Of a stretch of DNA of 5,213 nt, positions 1 to 5,213 are shown piece after piece (position 1 is the first letter of the stretch; every line of letters starts with the position of its first letter). Below the pieces are notes generated by a model that was not told where the DNA came from, made no database searches, and saw nothing but the letters and a program-made list of their open reading frames with translations. Source of the DNA: Acidovorax delafieldii (GTDB taxonomy: Bacteria > Pseudomonadota > Gammaproteobacteria > Burkholderiales > Burkholderiaceae_C); NCBI GenBank assembly GCA_002327945.1, contig DCVY01000155.1, forward strand, positions 4,793 to 10,005, in the 5' to 3' direction. The position numbers were made by a program, and so were the translations under genes.

Positions 1-72
1 GACCTGTTGATCGCCTGCGCCGCGCAGGACGAGACCAACCTCGTGTGCAGCACGGTGGCGCAGATGCTGTTG
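1..72 (+). pseudogene. trkA: Probable trkA fragment (Trk potassium uptake NAD-binding protein), cut at both ends
   Basis: Frame 1 reads DLLIACAAQDETNLVC followed by STVAQML. This resembles the end of the first Rossmann-type RCK domain of TrkA, the cytoplasmic NAD(H)-binding regulator of the TrkH/TrkG potassium channel, where family members carry D-x-L-I-A-x-(T/A)-x-x-D-E-T-N. The 5' part lies outside the window. In TrkA the strand should continue into a V-P-T-x-I-A-R segment. Here the similarity stops near base 70 and the frame runs into LIKKPAWQ, which is the psiF terminator and then the antisense of psiF. The domain therefore looks truncated, since full TrkA is about 450 residues. Only about 23 residues support the call, recalled from family patterns rather than aligned. 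A chance resemblance, or a different RCK-domain protein, remains possible. Confidence 0.45.
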
Positions 73-74
73 AT

Positions 75-105
75 AAAAAAACCCGCCTGGCAGCGCCGGC
101 GGGTT
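75..105 (-). terminator. Rho-independent terminator of psiF
   Basis: An 8-bp inverted repeat, AACCCGCC at 80-87 and GGCGGGTT at 98-105, is extended inward by GGC/GCC (89-91 with 95-97) around a three-base loop, with T88 as a bulge. Read on the minus strand, the hairpin runs directly into seven T residues (the A-run at 75-81). This is the classic intrinsic terminator layout, and it lies 24 bases after the psiF stop codon. The plus-strand side lacks an uninterrupted T-run, so the terminator probably works in one direction only. Confidence 0.88.
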
Positions 106-129
106 GTTGACATCGACGAACCTGTTGGC

Positions 130-417
130 TTACTTCTTCAGGCACTCGCTCATGAAGGCCTTGCGTTCGTCGCCCTTCATGCCCGTGGCCTCTGCGTTGC
201 AGGTTTTCATCTTGCTTTGCTGCGTAGCGGACTTGTTGCTCAGGCAGGTCTTCATGAAGGCCTTGCGCTCATCGCCCTTCATTCCGGTGGCGTCCTTGTT
301 GCAGGTGGCCATTTTGGATTGCTGTTTGGTGGGTGCAGGGGCAGGGGCGTCGGCCGCATGGGCCGCACCAAAAGACAGGGCCAGGCCGAGTGCAGTCAGG
401 GAAAGAAGCTGTTTCAT
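130..417 (-). CDS. psiF: PsiF repeat family exported protein
   Basis: This encodes a 95-residue small protein. The N-terminus (MKQLLSLTALGLALSFGAAHA) is a Sec signal peptide with predicted cleavage after AHA near residue 21. A short Ala-Pro linker (22-30) follows. Two tandem PsiF repeats come next, at about 32-61 and 66-95, each reading QQSKMxTCNxxATGMKGDERKAFM and ending in a second Cys. The cysteines at 39, 58, 73 and 92 form two C-x18-C pairs with a 34-residue period. In E. coli, psiF is phosphate-starvation induced, but the molecular function of the family is unknown. The start at 417 is supported by GGAG (minus strand, 423-426) five bases upstream. The gene stands alone, divergent from argS, and has its own terminator. 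No convincing pho box was seen. The family call is firm; phosphate control here is not shown. Confidence 0.93.
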   Translation of the reverse strand: MKQLLSLTALGLALSFGAAHAADAPAPAPTKQQSKMATCNKDATGMKGDERKAFMKTCLSNKSATQQSKMKTCNAEATGMKGDERKAFMSECLKK

Positions 418-422
418 AAGGG

Positions 423-426
423 CTCC
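423..426 (-). promoter_or_regulatory. Ribosome binding site of psiF
   Basis: GGAG on the minus strand lies five bases before the ATG at 417. It fixes the start, which also gives a complete signal peptide. Confidence 0.7.
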
Positions 427-571
427 AAGAATTGGAAAACATCAAATATCAAACGTCAACCCAGGTGGATTGCAGCACATAACGGCCTGGCCCACAACGT
501 GGATGACATGTGCAGCAGGCCGCTTGTCGCTTCGATGCCCTTGGCCGGGCGCCCGCCTGGTGCCTGCCCCG

Positions 572-577
572 TAAAAT
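572..577 (+). promoter_or_regulatory. Putative -10 box for the argS transcription unit
   Basis: TAAAAT matches the sigma-70 -10 consensus at five of six bases and is the best AT-rich hexamer in the GC-rich 166-bp region between psiF and argS. It lies between CCCG (568-571) and CGGG (578-581), a small inverted repeat. No good -35 element sits 16-18 bases upstream; that position is GC-only. The hexamer ends six bases before the argS ATG, so initiation would fall at or next to the start codon. The call rests on one hexamer and its position. Confidence 0.4.
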
Positions 578-583
578 CGGGCG

Positions 584-2269
584 ATGCTTTCTGTCAAACA
601 AGATCTGCTCGTCGCGCTTGCGGCTGAACTGGAAAAACTCACCCCCGGTGCGGGCGCCAAGGCCGCGTTTGAGTCGCCCAAGGTGGCGTCTCATGGGGAC
701 TTCGCCTGCACGGCTGCCATGCAACTGGCCAAGCCCCTCAAGCTCAATCCGCGCCAGGTGGCAGAGAGCCTGCGCAGCGCGCTGCTGGCCGCGCCGGTTT
801 ACCAGCGCTGGGTGGCCGACATCGATATCGCGGGCCCCGGCTTCATCAACATCCGCCTGAAACCTGCTGCCAAGCAGGAAGTTGTGCGCGAGGTGCTGTC
901 CGCCGGTGCGCGCTTTGGCTACCAGCCCCGGCGCAATGCGCGTGTGCTGGTCGAGTTTGTCTCGGCCAACCCCACGGGGCCGCTGCATGTCGGTCACGGC
1001 CGCCAGGCCGCCCTGGGTGACGCCATCAGCCACCTGTTCGACACCCAGGGCTGGGATGTGTACCGCGAGTTCTATTACAACGACGCGGGCGTGCAGATCG
1101 CCACCCTGGCCACCTCCACGCAGATGCGCGCCCGTGGTTTCAAGCCCGGCGATGCCGAATGGCCCGAAGCGGCCTACAACGGTGACTACATTGCCGACAT
1201 CGCGGCCGATTTCCTCGCCAAGAAGACCGTGCGGTCGGACGACCGCGAGTTCACCGCCAGCGGCGACGTGGATGCGCTCGACGACATTCGCCTGTTCGCC
1301 GTGGCCTATCTGCGCCACGAGCAAGACCTGGACCTCAAGGCCTTTGATGTGCGCTTTGACAACTACTACCTCGAATCGAGCCTGTACACCAGCGGCAAGG
1401 TCGATGCCGTGGTGCAAAAGCTGCGCGACGCGGGCAAGACCTACGAGCACGACGGCGCGCTGTGGCTCAAGTCCACCGAGTATGGCGACGACAAGGACCG
1501 CGTCATGCGCAAGGGCGATGGCAGCTACACCTATTTCGTGCCCGACGTGGCTTACCACATCACCAAGTGGGAGCGCGGTTTCACCAAGGTGGTGAACGTG
1601 CAGGGCACCGACCACCACGGCACCATTGCCCGCGTGCGCGCCGGGCTGCAGGCGGCCAATGTGGGCATTCCGCAGGGCTACCCCGACTACGTGCTGCACA
1701 CCATGGTGCGCGTGGTCAAGGGCGGTGAAGAGGTCAAGATCAGCAAGCGCGCGGGCAGCTACGTCACGCTGCGCGACCTGATCGAATGGACCAGCAAGGA
1801 CGCGGTGCGTTTCTTTTTGCTCAGCCGCAAGCCCGACACCGAGTACACCTTCGATGTGGACCTGGCCGTGGCGCAGAACAACGACAACCCGGTGTACTAC
1901 GTTCAGTACGCCCATGCACGCATCTGCTCGGTGCTGCGGTCGTGGGCCGAGCAAGGCGGCGGCGATGTGGCATCGCTCCAAGACGCGGACTTGTCCGCGC
2001 TCGAAGGCCCGCAGGCCCAGGCGTTGATGCTGCAACTGGCCAAATACCCCGAGATGCTCACCGCTGCCGCCGAGGGCGAGGCGCCGCACGACGTCACCTT
2101 CTACCTGCGCGACCTGGCTGCCAGCTACCACAGCTACTACGACGCAGAGCGCATTCTGGTGGAGGACGAAACCATCAAGCGCGCGCGCCTGGCCCTCGTC
2201 GCAGCCACTGCGCAGGTGTTGCACAATGGCCTGGCTGTGCTGGGTGTATCGGCTCCGGCCAGAATGTAA
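584..2269 (+). CDS. argS: Arginyl-tRNA synthetase
   Basis: This is a class I aminoacyl-tRNA synthetase that joins arginine to tRNA-Arg using ATP in the cytoplasm. At 561 residues it has the usual length for the betaproteobacterial enzyme. Residues 1 to about 90 form the Arg-tRNA synthetase N-terminal additional domain. The signature [18 protein letters not shown] (123-140) contains the HIGH motif as HVGH at 135-138. A KMSKS-type loop appears as KISKR at 385-389 within [15 protein letters not shown]. The C-terminal DALR anticodon-binding domain begins near 436 ([10 protein letters not shown]) and runs to the conserved-style end APARM. The ATG at 584 gives the expected N-terminus MLSVKQDLL, but no Shine-Dalgarno sequence precedes it. 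The gene opens a likely operon with the SPOR gene 12 bases downstream and dsbA. No disruptions were seen. Confidence 0.98.
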   Translation: MLSVKQDLLVALAAELEKLTPGAGAKAAFESPKVASHGDFACTAAMQLAKPLKLNPRQVAESLRSALLAAPVYQRWVADIDIAGPGFINIRLKPAAKQEVVREVLSAGARFGYQPRRNARVLVEFVSANPTGPLHVGHGRQAALGDAISHLFDTQGWDVYREFYYNDAGVQIATLATSTQMRARGFKPGDAEWPEAAYNGDYIADIAADFLAKKTVRSDDREFTASGDVDALDDIRLFAVAYLRHEQDLDLKAFDVRFDNYYLESSLYTSGKVDAVVQKLRDAGKTYEHDGALWLKSTEYGDDKDRVMRKGDGSYTYFVPDVAYHITKWERGFTKVVNVQGTDHHGTIARVRAGLQAANVGIPQGYPDYVLHTMVRVVKGGEEVKISKRAGSYVTLRDLIEWTSKDAVRFFLLSRKPDTEYTFDVDLAVAQNNDNPVYYVQYAHARICSVLRSWAEQGGGDVASLQDADLSALEGPQAQALMLQLAKYPEMLTAAAEGEAPHDVTFYLRDLAASYHSYYDAERILVEDETIKRARLALVAATAQVLHNGLAVLGVSAPARM

Positions 2270-2281
2270 GCAGTTACTACC

Positions 2282-2911
2282 ATGAAGAAAAAACAGACGG
2301 GTGGCACCATCATCGGCTTCATTGTCGGGGTCATCGTGGGCCTGGGCGCTGCGCTGGCCGTGGCCGTGTACGTGACCAAGGTGCCGGTGCCTTTTCTGAA
2401 CAAGGGGGGTCTGCGCGGCGTGGACCAGGACGCCGCCGAAGCCCAGAAGAACAAGAACTGGGACCCCAATTCGCCGCTCTACGGCAAGAGCCCCGCACGT
2501 CCGCCCGCAGCGCCCGATGCCCCCGCCGCCGCCGCCGAGGCCACTGCTGCGCGCAGCCCCGCCAGCAAGCCTGCCACCGACGAGGCCAAGCCGGTCACGA
2601 AGGCCGACACCAAGCCTGCCGCCTCGGCAGACCCGCTGGGCGATCTGGCCGCGGCCAAGTCGACGGCGGTGGATCCGTTTGATTATTTCGTGCAGGCCGG
2701 GGCGTTCCCCAGCCAGTCGGGCGCCGATGCCCAGCGCGCCAAGCTGGCCATGCTGGGCTGGGAAGCCCGCGTGAGCGAACGTGAACAGAATGGCCGCACC
2801 GTCTACCGCGTGCGCGTGGGCCCTTTTTCCAAGCGCGACGATGCCGAGCAGCTGAAAGAAAAACTGGAAAGCGCCGGTGTCGAGTCCGCGCTGGTGCGGG
2901 TCCAGCGCTAG
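2282..2911 (+). CDS. FtsN-like SPOR-domain membrane protein
   Basis: This encodes a 209-residue bitopic inner-membrane protein. A short basic cytoplasmic tail (MKKKQTGG) is followed by one hydrophobic helix at about 9-32. A juxtamembrane KVPVPFLNKGG segment and WDPNSPLYGK (60-69) come next, then an Ala/Pro/Lys-rich low-complexity periplasmic linker (about 70-130). A C-terminal SPOR domain spans about 133-208, recognised by YFVQAGAF (135-142) and YRVRVGPFSKRDDAE (175-189). SPOR domains bind denuded glycan strands at the division septum, and this order of parts is that of FtsN, which activates septal peptidoglycan synthesis. It starts 12 bases after argS with no clear ribosome binding site, which suggests cotranscription and perhaps coupled translation. 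It is probably the FtsN counterpart, but SPOR proteins diverge quickly and DedD-like roles are possible, so no symbol is given. Confidence 0.9.
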   Translation: MKKKQTGGTIIGFIVGVIVGLGAALAVAVYVTKVPVPFLNKGGLRGVDQDAAEAQKNKNWDPNSPLYGKSPARPPAAPDAPAAAAEATAARSPASKPATDEAKPVTKADTKPAASADPLGDLAAAKSTAVDPFDYFVQAGAFPSQSGADAQRAKLAMLGWEARVSEREQNGRTVYRVRVGPFSKRDDAEQLKEKLESAGVESALVRVQR

Positions 2912-2942
2912 TCCCAAGACGGCCCCGCCCACCGCCATCGTC

Positions 2943-2970
2943 TGAACTTTTTCGTGGGGGCGTTCTCACA
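2943..2970 (+). promoter_or_regulatory. Weak sigma-E-like promoter candidate before dsbA
   Basis: TGAACTT (2943-2949) resembles the sigma-E -35 element GGAACTT. It is followed, after 16 bases, by TCACA (2966-2970), which fits the TCnnA pattern of the -10 element. Initiation would fall near 2977, leaving a leader of about 25 bases that includes the dsbA ribosome binding site. The same stretch holds a short hairpin (GGGGG 2956-2960 with CCCCC 2971-2975) with no following T-run, so it is not a terminator. The match is short enough to occur by chance. Confidence 0.2.
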
Positions 2971-2985
2971 CCCCCGGACCAAAAC

Positions 2986-2991
2986 AAGGAG
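2986..2991 (+). promoter_or_regulatory. Ribosome binding site of dsbA
   Basis: AAGGAG lies ten bases before the ATG at 3002. It is the strongest Shine-Dalgarno sequence on the plus strand of the window and decides in favour of 3002 over the in-frame ATG at 2954. Confidence 0.8.
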
Positions 2992-3001
2992 TGCCCCTCT
3001 C

Positions 3002-3658
3002 ATGAAACGCCGCGAGTTTTCCCTGTCCACCGCCTCGGTGGTTGCCGCTTCCGCCCTGACCCTGCCGCTGGCCACGCCGGCCATGGCACAGGCGCGCCAG
3101 TTCAAGGAGGGCAAGGACTACACCAAGCTCGCCAGGCCGCTGACGCCCGATGCGCCCGCCGGCAAAGTGGATGTGATCGAGTTCTTCTGGTACAGCTGCT
3201 CCCACTGCAACTCGTTCGAGCCCGCGCTGGATGCCTGGATCAAGGCGGCCCCCAAGGACCTGAGCATCCGCCGCATCCCGGTGGCTTTCAATACCAGCTT
3301 CGTGCCGCAGCAAAAGCTGTATTTCGCGCTCGAAGGCATGGGCAAGCTCGATGCAGTGCATGGCAAGGTGTTCCGTGCCATCCACGTCGAAAAACTCAAG
3401 CTGGCCCGGGACGAGGACATCTTTGCCTGGGTTGCCCAGCAGGGTGTGGACGCCGCCAAGTTCAAGGAAACCTACAACTCCTTCACCGTGGCCAGCCAGG
3501 TGCGCCGCGCCTCGGTGCTGCAAGAGGGCTACGGCGTGGAAGGCGTTCCTTCGATGGGCGTGGCTGGCCGGTTCTATACCGATGGCACCATGGCCGGCAG
3601 CATGCAGACCGTGCTGCAGGTCGTGGAATATCTGGCGGGCGTGGCGCGCAAGGGCTGA
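3002..3658 (+). CDS. dsbA: Thiol:disulfide interchange protein DsbA
   Basis: This is a periplasmic thioredoxin-fold oxidase that introduces disulfide bonds into exported proteins and is normally reoxidised by membrane DsbB (not in this window). It has 218 residues, the usual DsbA size. The leader at 1-29 (MKRREFSLSTASVVAASALT, ending in ATPAMA) contains adjacent arginines and resembles a Tat signal as well as a Sec signal. The active site FFWYSCSHC places catalytic Cys66 and Cys69 in a CSHC motif rather than the classical CPHC. The helical insertion lies in the middle of the protein. The cis-proline loop is GVPSMGV with Pro183. The gene follows the SPOR gene by 90 bases without a terminator and is closed by the intrinsic terminator at 3682-3706, so it is probably the last gene of the argS unit. 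The family call is firm; the export route is inference. Confidence 0.96.
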   Translation: MKRREFSLSTASVVAASALTLPLATPAMAQARQFKEGKDYTKLARPLTPDAPAGKVDVIEFFWYSCSHCNSFEPALDAWIKAAPKDLSIRRIPVAFNTSFVPQQKLYFALEGMGKLDAVHGKVFRAIHVEKLKLARDEDIFAWVAQQGVDAAKFKETYNSFTVASQVRRASVLQEGYGVEGVPSMGVAGRFYTDGTMAGSMQTVLQVVEYLAGVARKG

Positions 3659-3681
3659 TCCCGCATCTTCCACCGTTCGAG

Positions 3682-3706
3682 AAGCCCGCGCCTGCGGGCT
3701 TTTTTT
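3682..3706 (+). terminator. Rho-independent terminator after dsbA
   Basis: A perfect 7-bp stem, AGCCCGC (3683-3689) with GCGGGCT (3694-3700), has a four-base loop GCCT, and A3682 can pair with T3701. It is followed at once by a run of T (3700-3706). It begins 23 bases after the dsbA stop and separates the argS-SPOR-dsbA unit from lptAB. Confidence 0.92.
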
Positions 3707-3731
3707 ATGGGTGCCAGCCCCGGTGTGTGGC

Positions 3732-3737
3732 TACAAT
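3732..3737 (+). promoter_or_regulatory. Putative -10 box of the lptAB promoter
   Basis: TACAAT matches five of six bases of the sigma-70 -10 consensus and lies in the short gap between the dsbA terminator and lptA, where a promoter is required if the terminator is efficient. No good -35 hexamer is seen 17 bases upstream (GGGTGC at 3709-3714). Transcription would begin near 3744, giving a leader of about 14 bases with no clear Shine-Dalgarno sequence. Confidence 0.5.
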
Positions 3738-3757
3738 GCGTGCAAGATTCGTGCCTT

Positions 3758-4402
3758 ATGAACAAAAGCCTACTCCCCATCCTGTTGCTGACCGTCCTGG
3801 CCTGCGCCCCCGGCTTGGGTTATGCCGAAAAGGCCGACCGCAACAAGCCCATGAACATTGAGGCCGATGCGTTGCGCCACGATGAGCTCAAGCAGACAAC
3901 CGTGTTCACGGGCCGGGTGGTCATGACCAAGGGCTCCATCGTGCTGCGCGGGGCGCGGCTGGATGTGCGCCAGGATGCCGAGGGCTACCAGTACGGCGTC
4001 GTGACGGCCGAGCCCGGTAAGCGCGCGTTCTTTCGGCAAAAGCGCGACACTGCGGCCGGCACTCCCGATGAATTCATCGAAGGCGAGAGCGAAGTCATTG
4101 AGTACGACGGCCGCGCCGACAATGTGCGCTTCATCACCCGCGCCGAGATGCGCCGCTACCGTGAATCGGTGGTGACCGATGAGCTGTCGGGCTCCGTCAT
4201 CGTCTACAACAACCTCACCGACGTGTTCACGGTCGACGGCCAGAAGAAGTCGGCCGCCAGCGGGCAGGCCGATGCGCCAGCTTTGGGCGGGCGCGTGCGC
4301 GCCGTGCTGTCGCCCAAAGAGCAGCCGCCTGGCGTTGCCGCCCCGGCGGCCAGCGGGCCTGCGCTGCGTCCCAGCAACGCCCTCGGCGGCGCCAGCAAGT
4401 GA
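3758..4402 (+). CDS. lptA: Lipopolysaccharide export periplasmic protein LptA
   Basis: LptA polymerises into the periplasmic bridge that carries lipopolysaccharide from the inner-membrane LptB2FGC complex to LptD at the outer membrane. The 214-residue product has a Sec signal peptide ([23 protein letters not shown], cleavage near residue 23). An OstA/LptA beta-jellyroll domain spans about 31-162, with the typical opening [21 protein letters not shown] and repeated short strands such as [26 protein letters not shown] and DVFTVDGQ. The C-terminal tail (163-214), rich in Ala, Pro and Gly, extends beyond the 185-residue E. coli protein. The start at 3758 gives a clean signal peptide; the in-frame ATG at 3707 lies in the terminator T-run and was not chosen. 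The stop overlaps the lptB start. No lptC lies directly upstream, although lptC usually precedes lptA. Confidence 0.93.
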   Translation: MNKSLLPILLLTVLACAPGLGYAEKADRNKPMNIEADALRHDELKQTTVFTGRVVMTKGSIVLRGARLDVRQDAEGYQYGVVTAEPGKRAFFRQKRDTAAGTPDEFIEGESEVIEYDGRADNVRFITRAEMRRYRESVVTDELSGSVIVYNNLTDVFTVDGQKKSAASGQADAPALGGRVRAVLSPKEQPPGVAAPAASGPALRPSNALGGASK

Positions 4403-5181
4403 GTACCGCAACCATGGCGGCAGGCCCTGACACCCAGGCTGGCAGCCGTCTGGAAGTGGCACACCTCGAAAAATCCTACGGCAACCGCAAGGTTGTCAAG
4501 GACGTGTCGCTGGTCGTGCAAAAGGGTGAGGTCGTGGGCTTGCTCGGCCCCAATGGCGCGGGCAAGACCACCTCGTTTTACATGATCGTGGGCCTGGTGC
4601 GCTGCGATGGCGGAGACATCCGCATCGATGGCCATTCGGTGGCGAACATGCCCATCCACCGGCGTTCGCGCCTGGGGCTGTCCTATCTGCCGCAAGAGGC
4701 GTCCATCTTTCGCAAGCTGAATGTCGAAGAGAACGTGCGCGCCGTGCTGGAGTTGCAGCGCGGCAACGACGGCAAGCCCTTGCCGCGGGCAGAGATTGAA
4801 GCGCGCCTTACCGCCTTGCTGCAGGAGTTGCGCGTGGACCATCTGCGCGATTCGCCGGCCCTGGCGCTGTCGGGCGGCGAGCGACGTCGGGTCGAGATTG
4901 CCCGCGCCCTGGCCACCCAGCCGCGCTTCATCCTGCTTGACGAGCCGTTTGCCGGCATCGATCCCATCGCGGTGATCGAGATCCAGCGCATCATCGGCTT
5001 TTTGAAGGCGCGCGGTATCGGCGTGCTGATCACCGACCACAACGTGCGCGAGACGCTGGGCATCTGCGACCACGCCTTCATCATCAGCGACGGTCGCGTC
5101 CTGGCCCAGGGCACCCCGTCCGAGATTGTGGACAACGCCGAGGTACGCCGCGTCTACCTTGGCGAGCACTTCAGGATGTGA
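4399..5181 (+). CDS. lptB: Lipopolysaccharide export ABC transporter ATPase LptB
   Basis: LptB is the cytoplasmic ATPase that powers extraction of lipopolysaccharide from the inner membrane by LptB2FGC. The 260-residue product has all ABC motifs: Walker [10 protein letters not shown] (50-58), Q-loop Gln99 in [12 protein letters not shown], signature [15 protein letters not shown] (157-171), Walker B FILLDEP (177-183, with catalytic Glu182) and switch His214 in ITDHNV. The sequence QEASIFRKL, the short length and the absence of a membrane domain are typical of LptB rather than amino-acid or sugar importers. The chosen GTG at 4399 overlaps the lptA stop (GTGA), which suggests coupled translation. 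An in-frame ATG at 4414, with AAGTGAG upstream, would give 255 residues and cannot be excluded. No key residue is missing. Confidence 0.96.
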   Translation: MSTATMAAGPDTQAGSRLEVAHLEKSYGNRKVVKDVSLVVQKGEVVGLLGPNGAGKTTSFYMIVGLVRCDGGDIRIDGHSVANMPIHRRSRLGLSYLPQEASIFRKLNVEENVRAVLELQRGNDGKPLPRAEIEARLTALLQELRVDHLRDSPALALSGGERRRVEIARALATQPRFILLDEPFAGIDPIAVIEIQRIIGFLKARGIGVLITDHNVRETLGICDHAFIISDGRVLAQGTPSEIVDNAEVRRVYLGEHFRM

Positions 5182-5183
5182 GC

Positions 5184-5213
5184 ATGGTCCCCACGCTTGT
5201 CACTGCGTGTACT
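5184..5213 (+). CDS. Start of a further reading frame, cut by the window edge (rpoN position)
   Basis: An ATG at 5184 lies two bases after the lptB stop, with AGGA (5173-5176) seven bases upstream. The visible residues are MVPTLVTACT, open to the window edge. In many proteobacteria lptB is followed by rpoN, the sigma-54 gene, so position and spacing make that the first candidate. However, the ten residues do not show the usual RpoN beginning (a Met-Lys start followed by a Gln-rich activator-binding region). It could be an N-terminal extension of RpoN, a different gene, or not a gene. The identity is not established. Confidence 0.3.
   Translation, partial: MVPTLVTACT

Noticed and set aside
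431..459. TTGACG (454-459) and TCCAAT (431-436), 17 bases apart on the minus strand, as the psiF promoter
   Set aside because: The -10 match is only four of six, and transcription would start inside the ribosome binding site at 423-426. It is not secure enough to list as a feature.
7..627. Plus-strand open frame of 206 codons from a TTG
   Set aside because: Only the first part resembles TrkA. The rest reads through the psiF terminator, antisense of psiF and the argS promoter region and is not protein-like.
449..2938. Minus-strand open frame of 829 codons opposite argS and the SPOR gene
   Set aside because: It is antisense to two confidently identified genes, has low-complexity His/Gly/Ala/Arg-rich composition and matches no family. 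High GC at third codon positions keeps such antisense frames open.
2954..2977. GGGGG/CCCCC hairpin between the SPOR gene and dsbA as a terminator
   Set aside because: The stem is only five pairs with a ten-base loop, and no T-run follows on either strand.
2954..3001. Upstream ATG start for dsbA adding 16 residues
   Set aside because: It would bury the signal peptide behind a polar stretch, and it ignores the strong AAGGAG before 3002.
2966..3673. Minus-strand open frame of 235 codons opposite dsbA
   Set aside because: It is a complete antisense shadow of dsbA with no recognisable domain.
3707..3757. Upstream ATG start for lptA
   Set aside because: It lies at the end of the terminator T-run and upstream of the likely promoter. 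The extension would spoil the signal peptide.
4204..5169. Minus-strand open frame of 321 codons opposite lptA and lptB
   Set aside because: It is antisense to two genes with complete motifs, and its composition is typical of high-GC shadows.

Overview
The window is high-GC, densely coded chromosomal DNA from a betaproteobacterium, most likely of the family Comamonadaceae (Acidovorax or a relative). This is inferred from protein style: an ArgS of 561 residues ending in APARM, an FtsN-like SPOR protein directly after argS, a DsbA with a twin-arginine-like leader, and an lptA-lptB pair. No rRNA, tRNA, CRISPR array, insertion sequence or phage gene is visible.

Layout. Bases 1 to about 72 on the plus strand appear to be a fragment of trkA (potassium uptake regulator), whose similarity stops abruptly at about base 70. 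A minus-strand terminator follows, then the minus-strand gene psiF (130-417), which encodes a small exported protein with two PsiF repeats. A 166-bp divergent region separates psiF from a plus-strand series: argS (584-2269, arginyl-tRNA synthetase), an ftsN-like SPOR-domain gene (2282-2911) and dsbA (3002-3658, periplasmic thiol oxidase). This series ends at a strong intrinsic terminator (3682-3706). A new unit then starts from a TACAAT-type promoter: lptA (3758-4402) and lptB (4399-5181), whose stop and start overlap, then the first bases of another reading frame (5184 onward). By synteny this last frame could be rpoN, but the visible residues do not prove it.

How the genes work together. 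Most of the products serve the cell envelope. LptA and LptB are the periplasmic bridge and the cytoplasmic ATPase of the lipopolysaccharide export machine. The SPOR protein probably binds septal peptidoglycan during division. DsbA oxidises cysteines in exported proteins, and PsiF, with four regularly spaced cysteines, is a plausible client. ArgS is a housekeeping enzyme.

I did not find a previously undescribed system. The points worth a second look are the apparent trkA breakpoint beside the psiF terminator, an lptAB pair with no lptC directly upstream, the Tat-like leader and CSHC active site of DsbA, and an argS start placed so close to its best -10 box that the mRNA may be leaderless.
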